Shown here piece by piece: positions 10,261 through 20,020 of a stretch of 64,000 bases of DNA (positions are counted from its first letter, which is position 1; every line of letters begins with the position of its first letter). The DNA lies in contig NZ_PQBZ01000030.1 of the NCBI RefSeq assembly GCF_002964665.1, positions 318,388-382,387 of the forward strand, read 5' to 3'. The notes beneath the pieces were generated by a model, which was not told the DNA's origin, ran no database searches, and saw nothing but the letters and a program-made list of their open reading frames with translations. The position numbers and the translations under genes were made by a program. Source of the DNA: Pseudoalteromonas sp. T1lg23B. Its GTDB lineage: Bacteria; Pseudomonadota; Gammaproteobacteria; Enterobacterales; Alteromonadaceae.

Positions 10261-13083
10261 ATGTCTATGTTCAAACCAAGTATGTTTACACTGGCACTGA
10301 TGAGTGCAGGTGTTGTTTCACATTCTGCGTATGCAGTTGAAGAAACTGCAAAAGCACAAGAAGATCAAAAAGTAGAAGTGATAGAAGTTAAAGGTTTTCG
10401 TGCCAGTGTTGTTGAATCAATCAACACGAAGCGCTTTTCTTCTGAAGTCGTTGAATCAATTTCTGCGGAAGACATAGGTAAATTACCTGATTCTTCAATC
10501 GCTGAGTCAATTGCTCGCTTACCAGGGTTAACTGCACAACGTCTTGATGGCCGTGCCAGCAAAGTAAGCGTACGTGGTTTTGGTGAGGATGAAAGTGCCA
10601 CCACCTTTAATGGTCGTGAGCAAGTTTCAATCTCTGATAACCGTGGTGTTGAATTTGACTTATATCCTTCAGAGGTAATGAGCGGCGTTACGGTTTATAA
10701 AACACCGAGTGCGAACCTAGAAGCGGAAGGTATTGCTGGTGTGATTGACATGCAAACTATCAAACCACTGAGTGTTGATGAGCGTGTTTTCCAACTAAAT
10801 ACCATGTATGAAAAAACCAGTTTTGATAAGTTGAACCCAGACGGTGAAGATGCAGGTCTGCGTGGTACTTTCTCTTATGTAGACAAATTTGCTGATGACA
10901 CAATTGGTGTCGCGCTGGCGCTGACGACCATGACATCGCCAAACCAAGAAAAACGTTGGAACGCGTGGGGTTACCCTGAATTTGAAGCCGATGGTAAGCA
11001 ATACTCAATCTTAGGTGGTGCTAAGCCATTTGTACGCTCTTCAACGCTTGAGCGTGATTCTGTGATGTTCGTATTTGAGGCTGCACCAAGTGATAACCTA
11101 TCAATGGTTTTCGATGCGCTATACGTTGACTTCAAAGATGAAAAGATTCTACGTGGTATTGAAATTCCATTTGCGTGGGGTCAAGGTGCAATCTCTGGTG
11201 AAACAGCAACAGTAGACGAAGCAACAGGCTTTGTAACGAGTGCTGTCACGCAAGGGCAACGTGTTGTGGTCCGTAACGACTACGAAGACCGTGAAGCCGA
11301 GTTAAGTGCATTCGGTTTCAATACCAAATACAACGTGAATGAATCTTTAACGTTGGAATTTGATGCTAGTCATTCTAGCGTTGAGAAGAGAATTTGGAGT
11401 TTAGAGAGCTACTCTGGCACTGGGCGTGGTAATGACCGAGGTGCAGCTGATAACCTAGGGTATGCTTTCTCTGGTGGTAACACGGGTGCACAGTTTAGTC
11501 ATGAGTTGGATTACAGTGACTATGACTTAATTAAAATTGGCGGCCCATTGTCTTGGGGTTGGAGTTCGGCACTGAACGAAAAGTATGGTGTTGTGGGCTC
11601 AGAAAATGCTGAGGGTGAATATGAATATCACCCATATGAAAATCAGCTACAAGATGGCTTCATTAACGCCCCGACCATTGAAGATGAACTCAATGCACTG
11701 AAACTTGCAGCAAAACAAGCGCTAGACAATGAATTCGTGAGCAGCGTGGAGTTCGGCTTGTCATACCGTGACCGAGAAAAGTCTAAAATGTCGGAAGGTT
11801 ACTTCATGACGGTAGCGGGTTTCTCTTACCCTGACAACCCAGGTATGTTGAGTGTTCCAGAGCAATACCGCCTTGGTACAGCAAACCTAGATTTCATTGG
11901 TATGGGTAACATGATTGCCTATGATTCGCGTGCAATGGTTGCTGATGGACAGTTCGATTTGTTGGCTGAAAGCTTAACTAACCCAAGCCACGCAACGATG
12001 TCATGGACAGTTGAAGAGCAAGTGACAGCTGCTTTTGTACAAGCAAACATTAATGCTGAAATCGCAGGTTTCCCAGTGACTGGTAATGCAGGTTTACGCT
12101 ACGTAAAAACTGAGCAAACTGGTAAAGGTAATGCGTTCGACACCGTTGATGGTAAAGTAGTTACAACACCAACGCACGTTGAGCATGATTACTCACACTT
12201 GTTACCAAGCTTGAACTTGTCAGTGGCAATTGACGAAATGCAAACGGTACGTTTTGGTGCTGCGAAAACGATTTCTCGTCCTCGCCTTGATGAGATGAAC
12301 GCGTCAATCAGTGCTAAATACAACCAGCGCCCTGATGAAAATGGCAATAACTGGGAAGTATCAGGTGGTAATCCAACACTTGAGCCAAAAGAAGCAATTG
12401 GTTTTGACTTAACGTATGAAAACTACTTCAGTGCTGAAGGTTACTTCTCTGTTGCGTTGTTCCACAAAGAACTAAAAGAGTGGATTTTTGACGGAACTTA
12501 CGAAATTGACATGACAGGTGTTGTTGACCCTGTATCTGGTGAAGTTCCGCCTAACGCTGGTGGTTCTGGTAAAGGTAAAGTCAATGGCGGTGGCGGTGAC
12601 CTGTGGGGTTATGAACTGTCGGTTGCATTACCGTTTAATATCTTCCACGACTCTCTTGAAGGCTTTGGTATTATCGCTAGCCACACTGGAGTTAAGTCAG
12701 ATATCGAAGATCCTAATGGTAATGAGTATGAATTACCGGGCTTATCTGACCGGATTCAAAGCTTAACATTCTATTACGAGAACTACGGCTTCCAAGCGCG
12801 TACAAGTATGCGTAAGCGTAGTGAGTTTAAAGGTGATGTATACGGACTTGGTTTTAAAACTGTTCAAGTAGATATTTTAGGCGAAACTATTTGGGACGCA
12901 CAGTTTGGTTATGACTTTGGTGAAGGTGGCTTTGAGCAGTTGGATGGCTTGTCAGTAAGCTTCCAAATTCAAAACATCACAGAAGAACCGTTTACAGCGC
13001 TTTCTGGTGATAACGCACTACAAGTTCGTGACTACCAAGATTATGGTCGCACTTACATGTTAGGTTTAAGCTATAAGTTTTAA
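10261..13083 (+). CDS. TonB-dependent receptor, probable maltodextrin uptake
   Basis: 940 residues. Signal peptide ending HSAYA, then a TonB-box-like stretch VEVIEVKG, a plug domain (about residues 40-180, with GKLPDSSIAESIARLPG and VRGFG), and a 22-strand-type barrel ending GLSYKF with the terminal aromatic needed for outer-membrane insertion. The architecture fits the TonB-Xanth-Caul receptor class, many of which import plant or starch oligosaccharides. Substrate assignment rests on the neighbours: an alpha-glucosidase on one side and amylases, a permease and glucoamylase on the other. A terminator follows it, so it may be made in excess over the downstream genes. Confidence 0.9.
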   Translation: MSMFKPSMFTLALMSAGVVSHSAYAVEETAKAQEDQKVEVIEVKGFRASVVESINTKRFSSEVVESISAEDIGKLPDSSIAESIARLPGLTAQRLDGRASKVSVRGFGEDESATTFNGREQVSISDNRGVEFDLYPSEVMSGVTVYKTPSANLEAEGIAGVIDMQTIKPLSVDERVFQLNTMYEKTSFDKLNPDGEDAGLRGTFSYVDKFADDTIGVALALTTMTSPNQEKRWNAWGYPEFEADGKQYSILGGAKPFVRSSTLERDSVMFVFEAAPSDNLSMVFDALYVDFKDEKILRGIEIPFAWGQGAISGETATVDEATGFVTSAVTQGQRVVVRNDYEDREAELSAFGFNTKYNVNESLTLEFDASHSSVEKRIWSLESYSGTGRGNDRGAADNLGYAFSGGNTGAQFSHELDYSDYDLIKIGGPLSWGWSSALNEKYGVVGSENAEGEYEYHPYENQLQDGFINAPTIEDELNALKLAAKQALDNEFVSSVEFGLSYRDREKSKMSEGYFMTVAGFSYPDNPGMLSVPEQYRLGTANLDFIGMGNMIAYDSRAMVADGQFDLLAESLTNPSHATMSWTVEEQVTAAFVQANINAEIAGFPVTGNAGLRYVKTEQTGKGNAFDTVDGKVVTTPTHVEHDYSHLLPSLNLSVAIDEMQTVRFGAAKTISRPRLDEMNASISAKYNQRPDENGNNWEVSGGNPTLEPKEAIGFDLTYENYFSAEGYFSVALFHKELKEWIFDGTYEIDMTGVVDPVSGEVPPNAGGSGKGKVNGGGGDLWGYELSVALPFNIFHDSLEGFGIIASHTGVKSDIEDPNGNEYELPGLSDRIQSLTFYYENYGFQARTSMRKRSEFKGDVYGLGFKTVQVDILGETIWDAQFGYDFGEGGFEQLDGLSVSFQIQNITEEPFTALSGDNALQVRDYQDYGRTYMLGLSYKF

Positions 13084-13105
13084 TCGCTGACACGCGAGTA
13101 AAGCA

Positions 13106-13136
13106 AAGCCCTTGTCTCAACCACAAGGGCTTTTTT
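13106..13136 (+). terminator. Intrinsic terminator between TonB receptor and halogenase-like gene
   Basis: AAGCCCTTGT (13106-13115) pairs perfectly with ACAAGGGCTT (13123-13132) and is followed by a run of T. It lies only 27 bp before the next start codon, so read-through probably sets the level of the downstream operon. Confidence 0.85.
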
Positions 13137-13162
13137 GTATCAAGCTATGGTGAGGATGTGTT

Positions 13163-14656
13163 ATGTCTACACAACAGATAAAAAACGTTGTCATTGTTGG
13201 AGGGGGAACCGCTGGTTGGTTAAGTGCATCTTTTTTAGCCAAAGTCATGGGGAATCTTATCAACATAACGGTGTTAGAGTCAGCGGATATCAGTACCGTT
13301 GGCGTTGGTGAAGCAACCATTCCACCTTTGCAGCCTTTTAACAGTGCGATGGGTATCAATGAAGCTGAGTTTATCAAGGAAACAAAAGCGACCATCAAGC
13401 TTGGTATTCAATTTGAGGGTTGGGGTGCGAAAGACAGCAGCTATATGCATGCATTTGGTGCCATCGGTAAGGACTTTCCATTTTGTGAATTTCATAATCA
13501 TTGGCTGTATGCCCAGCAGCAGGGCATAGCTGGAGATTTTTGGGATTACTCTTTAAATTATCAAGCGGCAAAGCACCACAAATTTTCCAAGCTCAATGCG
13601 ATTCCGGGCACTAAGCTACCGGGTATTTCTTATGCTTATCACTTTGATGCGGGGTTATACGCCAAGTTTCTGGCTCACCACGCGAAAAAACTGGGGGTGG
13701 GTCATATTCAAGGAACGGTTAGGCGTGTCATTAAAGATGAAACATCGGGCAATATTACGGCACTTGAACTGAATAACATTCAACAAGTACAGGGTGATTT
13801 GTTTATTGATTGCACCGGCATGCATGCTCTACTGATAGACCAGGCGTTGAACAGCGGGTTTGAGGATTGGTCGCATTGGTTACCGTGTGACAGCGCTTTA
13901 GCGGTTCCCTGTGAGCATGCGAGCTCAGACATTGCGCCCTATACCCGCTCAATTGCCCACGAGGCTGGCTGGCAGTGGCAAATTCCGTTGCAGCATCGTA
14001 TTGGCAATGGTTTAGTTTATGCCAGTAAACACATGAGTGATGAGCAAGCCAAAGAAAAGCTACTTGGTAATTTACCGGGTAAAGCTTTAGCTGAGCCTAA
14101 ATTAATTCGTTTTAGAACTGGGCGACGACTTACGCCTTGGCATAAAAATGTGGTGGCGATAGGACTGTCGAGTGGATTTTTGGAACCCCTTGAATCGACG
14201 AGTATTCACCTAATTCAAACCGCCATTGTGCGATTGGTTAAGTTATTTCCTCATCATGGCATCGAAGCCAGTCAAGTCGCCTTGTATAACCAGCAATCGA
14301 AGACTGAGTTTGAGCGTATTCGAGACTTTATCATTTTACATTACAAGCTCAATGAACGTAATGATTCAGACTTTTGGCGTCAGTGCCAAAACATGGAGAT
14401 CCCAGCCAGTTTGCAGCAAAAGATAGCGCTGTTCAAAGAAACGGGTAAGTTACTTCGTGAAGATGATGAGTTATTCGCTGAGGTGGCGTGGCAGCAAGTG
14501 TTTATTGGTCAGGGGCTCAGACCAAAACAGCTACACCCGTTATTGCATGCACTGACCGACCAACAAAGACAAGAGTTATTCAGTAGTCTCAGAACCTTAA
14601 TCGAGCAGACTGTGGCAGCCATGCCCACACACACGCAATTTTTGGCGGACAATTAA
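13163..14656 (+). CDS. Flavin-dependent halogenase family protein (PF04820 type)
   Basis: 497 residues. The FAD-binding GGGTAGW sits at residues 13-19. The residues that define this family in PrnA are present: Lys79 in ATIKLGI, the W-x-W-x-I-P motif at 270-275, and the Glu-Ser pair (344-345) in FLEPLESTS. Family members of known function chlorinate or brominate tryptophan or other aromatics using FADH2, halide and O2. Homologues of unknown role are common beside TonB receptors in sugar loci of Alteromonadales, Xanthomonadales and Caulobacter. Here the gene lies 3 bp before a GH13 enzyme, so it is co-transcribed with starch genes. The substrate is unknown, and a flavin reductase partner is not encoded nearby. 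Confidence 0.87.
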   Translation: MSTQQIKNVVIVGGGTAGWLSASFLAKVMGNLINITVLESADISTVGVGEATIPPLQPFNSAMGINEAEFIKETKATIKLGIQFEGWGAKDSSYMHAFGAIGKDFPFCEFHNHWLYAQQQGIAGDFWDYSLNYQAAKHHKFSKLNAIPGTKLPGISYAYHFDAGLYAKFLAHHAKKLGVGHIQGTVRRVIKDETSGNITALELNNIQQVQGDLFIDCTGMHALLIDQALNSGFEDWSHWLPCDSALAVPCEHASSDIAPYTRSIAHEAGWQWQIPLQHRIGNGLVYASKHMSDEQAKEKLLGNLPGKALAEPKLIRFRTGRRLTPWHKNVVAIGLSSGFLEPLESTSIHLIQTAIVRLVKLFPHHGIEASQVALYNQQSKTEFERIRDFIILHYKLNERNDSDFWRQCQNMEIPASLQQKIALFKETGKLLREDDELFAEVAWQQVFIGQGLRPKQLHPLLHALTDQQRQELFSSLRTLIEQTVAAMPTHTQFLADN

Positions 14657-14659
14657 TCG

Positions 14660-16516
14660 ATGAAAGCTTATTTAACCGTTTTATATTTCCTGTTTGCCCT
14701 GTGTAGCTTGATGCGTCATGAAGCATTAAAAGCCTACCAAGTTGAACCACAAAACTGGTGGGTGGGAATGCACCACCCATATTTACAAATTATGATCAGG
14801 CAGGCCAATGTTGCCAGTGCCAAGGTCAGCCTACGCCCTTACAAAGGGGTGAAACTGTTAGGGGTCGAGCATGGTGACAGCAACAACTACGCCTTTATTA
14901 ATTTACACATTGATGAACGTGCACGAGCGGGTAAATTAATATTCGATGTAAGTTATCAACACAGCACAGATGTACTCAGTTATCCACTCATCGCACGTCA
15001 ACCTCACAGCGCCGCGCGTCGGGGGTTCTCTAGTAAAGATATCATTTACCTCATCAATCCCGACAGATTCGCAAATGGCGACGCCACTAACGATAGCGTT
15101 GCAGGTCTGTATGAACAGGCTAGACCCGATTTTAAAGGCGGGCGTCACGGGGGGGATTTACAAGGGATCATTGCGCGCCTAGATTACATCAAAGAAATGG
15201 GGTTTACACAGTTGTGGTTAACTCCTGTGCGTGAAAACAACATGCGCGAATATTCTTATCATGGTTACGCACTGACTGACTTTTATAAAATCGACCCTCG
15301 GATGGGGAGTAATGAGCAATACCTTGAGTTCACTCAAGCGGCTGCCAGTCGCGGAATTGGTGTGATCATGGATATGGTACTTAACCACAGTGGCTTAAAC
15401 CATTGGTGGGTAAAGGATAAGCCGACCAAGGATTGGCTTAACTTTGAGGGTGAGTTTAGTGGTACGAGCCATGCCAGACAAACCATTCAAGACCCTCATG
15501 CGAGTGAGTTCGACAAAAAGCAGTTTAACGATGGCTGGTTTGTGCCAAGTATGCCAGATCTCAATCAGCGTCAGCCACTACTGGCGACCTACCTAATACA
15601 AAATGCTATTTGGTGGGTGGAATATGCCAACTTAAGTGGCATTCGGGTGGATACCTACTCTTATTCAGATAAAGCTTTTTTGGCCAAGTGGACCGAGCGC
15701 GTAATGGACGAATATCCCAACTTCAATATTGTTGGTGAGGAATGGAGCACTAATCCAGCTATCGTTTCATACTGGCAGCGTGGCAAAGTCAATCAAGATG
15801 GTTACACCTCACATTTGCCCAGTGTGATGGATTTCTCGTTACAAGAGGCGCTTGTTAAGGCTCTCAATGAAGAGGAAAGTTGGAACACAGGCTGGGTGAG
15901 GGTGTATCAATCCATCGCCAATGATTTTCTCTATCCAGACACTCACAATTTACTGATATTTTTGGATAACCATGACATGAGTCGGGTATTTACTGAGTTA
16001 GGCCAAGATGTAGAAAAAACACAACTGGCGATGACCTTACTGCTAACCACTCGTGGTATTCCTCAGATTTACTATGGCACCGAAGTGTTGCTTGATAACA
16101 CCGGTTCACACGATCATGGTGATATTCGAATTGATTTTCCTGGAGGGTTTCAAGGCCACAAGCAAGATGCGGTATCAGCAAAGGGACTGAGCAAAGCGCA
16201 ACAAGCAATGCAAGAGCATGTACGAACTTTGGCTAAGATAAGAAAAGCATACCCAGCACTGAGCGGTGGTGAACTGGTGCATTTTAGCCCTTATGATGGC
16301 ATATACAGCTATGTTCGACAGGATAAAACACAGCATATTTTGGTGTTACTCAATAAGAACCAAACGCCAACAACCGTCAGCATGATGCGTTATCAAGAAG
16401 TACTACAAGGTGCAAAAACAGCGAGGGATTTACTGAATAATGCACAGGTGGATGTGTCGACAAGTCTAGAAATACCGACAATGGCTGCAAGAGTGTTACT
16501 GCTAGAGCGTGACTAG
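14660..16516 (+). CDS. GH13 cyclomaltodextrinase/neopullulanase-like amylase, exported
   Basis: 618 residues with an N-terminal hydrophobic leader. Residues about 25-110 resemble the N-terminal beta domain of cyclomaltodextrinases (WWVGMHHPYLQIMI). The (beta/alpha)8 barrel follows, with MVLNHSG, nucleophile Asp331 (GIRVDTYSY), acid/base Glu360 (GEEWSTNP) and Asp439 (FLDNHDMSRV). A small beta C-domain ends the protein. It should cut cyclodextrins, pullulan or maltodextrins in the periplasm, like SusA of Bacteroides. It begins 3 bp after the halogenase gene. Confidence 0.9.
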   Translation: MKAYLTVLYFLFALCSLMRHEALKAYQVEPQNWWVGMHHPYLQIMIRQANVASAKVSLRPYKGVKLLGVEHGDSNNYAFINLHIDERARAGKLIFDVSYQHSTDVLSYPLIARQPHSAARRGFSSKDIIYLINPDRFANGDATNDSVAGLYEQARPDFKGGRHGGDLQGIIARLDYIKEMGFTQLWLTPVRENNMREYSYHGYALTDFYKIDPRMGSNEQYLEFTQAAASRGIGVIMDMVLNHSGLNHWWVKDKPTKDWLNFEGEFSGTSHARQTIQDPHASEFDKKQFNDGWFVPSMPDLNQRQPLLATYLIQNAIWWVEYANLSGIRVDTYSYSDKAFLAKWTERVMDEYPNFNIVGEEWSTNPAIVSYWQRGKVNQDGYTSHLPSVMDFSLQEALVKALNEEESWNTGWVRVYQSIANDFLYPDTHNLLIFLDNHDMSRVFTELGQDVEKTQLAMTLLLTTRGIPQIYYGTEVLLDNTGSHDHGDIRIDFPGGFQGHKQDAVSAKGLSKAQQAMQEHVRTLAKIRKAYPALSGGELVHFSPYDGIYSYVRQDKTQHILVLLNKNQTPTTVSMMRYQEVLQGAKTARDLLNNAQVDVSTSLEIPTMAARVLLLERD

Positions 16517-16533
16517 AATATGAATCCTTATGG

Positions 16534-16547
16534 TGAATACGTATGCA
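16534..16547. promoter_or_regulatory. Maltodextrin-type operator TGAATACGTATGCA
   Basis: Identical over 14 bases to the operator in the TonB receptor promoter at 10106. It stands in the 109-bp gap before the GH13 lipoprotein gene, so amylase, permease and glucoamylase likely have their own regulated promoter. Confidence 0.7.
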
Positions 16548-16625
16548 GAAGGTTCAACCTCGGTTGTAAGCCAAGGTAGACTGCAATAAGCCACATTATG
16601 ACAACAACAAGCGACAACAAGTGTA

Positions 16626-18515
16626 ATGAGAAATCTAAAATCTAAGGCTGTACTCAACAAGCTAAGATACTCGGTATTAAGTGCCGCGTGCAGTGTGTTG
16701 ATACTGGGGTGCTCTGAGCCACAAAAAAATGCTCAGACGAGCCACCAACATGAGCATTTAAGCCCTCAAGCAGCATTGAGTAAGCCTGTTGTGTACCAAG
16801 TATTCACGCGTTTATTTGGTAATCAGCAAACCGCGAATGTGCCTTGGGGCACAGTTGAGCAAAATGGCGTGGGTAAGTTTGCTGACTTTACCCCCAAGGC
16901 GCTACAAGAAATCAAGGCGCTCGGGACAACCCACATTTGGTACACAGGTGTACTACATCACGCATTGGTGACCGATCATAGTAAATTTGGCATTGCTGCT
17001 GATGATCCTGATGTGGTCAAAGGTCGTGCGGGATCACCGTATGCTGTTAAAGACTATTACAATGTTAATCCTGATTTGGCGATAGACCCAAGTCAACGTC
17101 CGGCAGAATTTGATGCATTGATAGAACGCACTCACCAAGCTGGTATGAAGGTGATCATTGATATTGTGCCTAATCATGTAGCCCGTAACTATCAATCAAT
17201 GTCGGCCCCTGAAGGCGTAAAAGACTTTGGCGAAAACGATGACACGTCAAAAGCATATGCTCGGGATAACAACTTCTACTATGTGGTGGGTGAAGATTTC
17301 AAGGTGCCCACCTCGCCAGATTACCAGCCTTTGGGGGGAGAAGCTCACCCTAAAAGTGACGGTCAATTTCATGAATCGCCTGCGAAATGGACAGGCAACG
17401 GCGCACGCGCCGCTCAGCCTGACATTAATGATTGGTACGAAACTGTTAAAGTTAATTATGGGGTAAAACCTGATGGAAGCTATGACTTTGAGCGCCTACC
17501 TGAGGATTACGCACAACGCGATATTCAGGCCCATTATGAATTTTGGCAGCAACAAGACCTACCTGATAGTTGGTACAAATTTCGTGATATAGCCTATTAC
17601 TGGTTAAATCGAGGGGTTGATGGCTTTCGCTACGATATGGCGGAAATGGTGCCGGTAGAGTTTTGGAGCTTTCTAAACGCCTCAATCAAAATGAAAAATC
17701 CAGAAGCATTTATTCTCGCTGAAGTGTATAACCCCGCTCTGTATCGCGACTATATCCAGCAAGGGAAAATGGATTATCTCTACGACAAAGTTGGCTTTTA
17801 CGACAGCTTGAAAGCGCTCATGCAACAAACCGGTCACGCGAAGGATGTATTAGCGGCACATCAAAGTGTGCAAGATATCTCAAAGCACATGCTGCACTTT
17901 TTAGAGAACCATGACGAACAACGTATTGCCAGTGCTGAATTTGCTGGTGATGCGCGGATGGGTAAACCCGCAATGGTGGTGTCGCATCTGATCAGCAAAG
18001 CACCAACCATGTTGTATTTTGGGCAAACGGTTGGTGAGGATGGCTCGGAAGAGGCGGGGTTTGGTAAGCCTAGTCGCACCAGCATTTTTGACTATATTGG
18101 TGTACCTGCTCATCAGGCATGGATGAACGGCGGAAAGTTTGATGGTGGCCAGTTGACGCAATCGCAGCGCGCGTTACGCGCCTATTATGTAAAACTCATG
18201 TCGCTCAGCACCTTACCAGTTGTGGTCGCAGGAGATTTACTGCCAGTGGTCGTTGAAAGTGATGATCACAGTGCACAACAACGCATAATGGCGTTTGCAC
18301 GTCATTATGCGGCACAGAAGATTGTTGTTGCCAGCAACTTTGATGCAAATCAATCGCATACGTTCAGTTTACGATTGCCTAATGATTGGCAGCAAAATGC
18401 CAACACCGTTGTTCGTGATTTATTAGAAAACCATCCAGTGCAAACGGTACAAGATGGTCAAATTATGATTACTTTAGCTCCACGCGCAAGTGTGGTTTAT
18501 TTACTTGAGGATTAG
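16626..18515 (+). CDS. GH13 alpha-amylase family lipoprotein
   Basis: 629 residues. A lipoprotein signal with lipobox LILGC (Cys near residue 29) anchors it to a membrane. GH13 regions are DIVPNHVARN, nucleophile Asp337 (GFRYDMAEM), acid/base Glu366 (ILAEVYNP) and Asp430 (FLENHDEQR). It is a likely SusG-like alpha-amylase that attacks starch or long maltodextrins near the cell surface; the exact product is not predictable from sequence. It begins an operon with the permease 2 bp downstream and glucoamylase after that. Confidence 0.9.
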   Translation: MRNLKSKAVLNKLRYSVLSAACSVLILGCSEPQKNAQTSHQHEHLSPQAALSKPVVYQVFTRLFGNQQTANVPWGTVEQNGVGKFADFTPKALQEIKALGTTHIWYTGVLHHALVTDHSKFGIAADDPDVVKGRAGSPYAVKDYYNVNPDLAIDPSQRPAEFDALIERTHQAGMKVIIDIVPNHVARNYQSMSAPEGVKDFGENDDTSKAYARDNNFYYVVGEDFKVPTSPDYQPLGGEAHPKSDGQFHESPAKWTGNGARAAQPDINDWYETVKVNYGVKPDGSYDFERLPEDYAQRDIQAHYEFWQQQDLPDSWYKFRDIAYYWLNRGVDGFRYDMAEMVPVEFWSFLNASIKMKNPEAFILAEVYNPALYRDYIQQGKMDYLYDKVGFYDSLKALMQQTGHAKDVLAAHQSVQDISKHMLHFLENHDEQRIASAEFAGDARMGKPAMVVSHLISKAPTMLYFGQTVGEDGSEEAGFGKPSRTSIFDYIGVPAHQAWMNGGKFDGGQLTQSQRALRAYYVKLMSLSTLPVVVAGDLLPVVVESDDHSAQQRIMAFARHYAAQKIVVASNFDANQSHTFSLRLPNDWQQNANTVVRDLLENHPVQTVQDGQIMITLAPRASVVYLLED

Positions 18516-18517
18516 CC

Positions 18518-20011
18518 ATGCAACAACAAAAACCGAACTTAAGCTTTTGGCAAATCTGGAATATGTGCTTTGGTTTTCTGGGCATTCAATTTGGTTTTGC
18601 GCTGCAAAATGGCAACGTAAGTCGTATTTTTCAGACATTAGGGGCATCCGTAGACGATATTCCCATTCTTTGGGTCGCTGCTCCGTTAACCGGCTTGATA
18701 GTACAACCCATTGTGGGGTACTGGAGTGATAAAACTTGGGGACGTTTAGGGCGTCGTCGACCTTTCTTTTTATATGGTGCTATTTTAACAACACTGTCGT
18801 TATTTATTATGCCGAACTCGCCAACGCTTTGGATAGCTGCGGGTGTATTGTGGATCATGGACGCCTCTATCAATGTGACCATGGAACCTTTTCGCGCGTT
18901 GGTTGGTGATAACCTGAATGAAAAGCAGCGAGCTACTGGCTACTCGATGCAGAGCTTTTTCATCGGAGTCGGGGCGGTTGTTGCCTCTGCATTACCTTGG
19001 ATGATGACCAATTGGTTTGGTATTAGTAACACTGCCAGTGAAGGACAAATCCCTGAATCGGTAAAATATGCATTCTATTTCGGTGGTGCCATTTTATTTG
19101 TGGCAGTAACGTGGACCGTCATTAAAACCAAAGAGTACAGCCCAACACAACTAGCCAAGTTTGATAGTGATAACAGCGAGCTACCTTTAGACAATGCGTC
19201 GCTTAAAGTGATTAACTTTGCCAAAGGCGCACTGGTATTTGCGTTACTTGGCGGCGGTTTACTGGGCTGTGTAGTGGCGTTGGAATTGGAAAAAGAACTG
19301 TATTTGCTAGCCGCGCTATTACTGAGCTTTGCTTTGGTGCAACTCATAGCAGGTTTTCTACAGAACAAACAGCGTGTGAGTGGCGGTTTCTATCAGGTGG
19401 TTTATGACGTGTTTACTATGCCAAAAACCATGCAGCAACTGGCGGTTGTACAGTTTTTCAGTTGGTTCTCATTGTTTGCTATGTGGATTTACACCACATC
19501 GGCGGTAACCAGTTTTCACTATGCAACAACGGATGTCACCAGCAAAGCTTACAATGATGGAGCCGATTGGGTTGGGGTGTTATTTGCTGCCTATAACGGC
19601 TTTGCTGCTCTTGCAGCAATTGCTATTCCAGTGATAGTAAAGCGGGTGGGGCTAGCTTGGGCACACTGTATCAATTTACTACTGGGCGCTGGGGCTTTGA
19701 TAAGCTTCATGTTTATTCAACAGCCGCAACTTTTGTGGCTGCCTATGATAGGCGTTGGGTTTGCTTGGGCATCAATTTTGTCCTTGCCTTACGCGATGCT
19801 GAGTAACTCATTGCCAAGCAATAAGATGGGGGTGTTCATGGGAATTTTTAATTTCTTTATTGTCATACCTCAGCTACTAGCCGCCAGCATTTTAGGGCTT
19901 ATTCTAAGACACCTTTTTGATAATCAACCTATCTACGCGTTAGTGATAGGGGGCGTGTCATTTATTTTTGCCGCTGTATCTGTGTTGCGTGTGAAAACAC
20001 ATTCTGCCTAG
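18518..20011 (+). CDS. MFS maltose/maltodextrin permease, MalT-like
   Basis: 497 residues with about 12 predicted membrane helices and an extended region around residues 200-225. The loop motif GRLGRRRPFF is typical of the SLC45/GPH-like sugar transporters that include the MalT permeases of Shewanella and Pseudoalteromonas. It probably carries maltose or glucose across the inner membrane with a cation. Its position between an amylase and glucoamylase supports this; no ABC-type maltose transporter is present in the window. Confidence 0.87.
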   Translation: MQQQKPNLSFWQIWNMCFGFLGIQFGFALQNGNVSRIFQTLGASVDDIPILWVAAPLTGLIVQPIVGYWSDKTWGRLGRRRPFFLYGAILTTLSLFIMPNSPTLWIAAGVLWIMDASINVTMEPFRALVGDNLNEKQRATGYSMQSFFIGVGAVVASALPWMMTNWFGISNTASEGQIPESVKYAFYFGGAILFVAVTWTVIKTKEYSPTQLAKFDSDNSELPLDNASLKVINFAKGALVFALLGGGLLGCVVALELEKELYLLAALLLSFALVQLIAGFLQNKQRVSGGFYQVVYDVFTMPKTMQQLAVVQFFSWFSLFAMWIYTTSAVTSFHYATTDVTSKAYNDGADWVGVLFAAYNGFAALAAIAIPVIVKRVGLAWAHCINLLLGAGALISFMFIQQPQLLWLPMIGVGFAWASILSLPYAMLSNSLPSNKMGVFMGIFNFFIVIPQLLAASILGLILRHLFDNQPIYALVIGGVSFIFAAVSVLRVKTHSA

Positions 20012-20020
20012 GGGAACGAA

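Noticed and set aside
10115-10300. A 61-codon frame overlapping the start of the TonB receptor
   Set aside because: Its ATG is inside the operator, it has no SD and it runs into the receptor gene in another frame.
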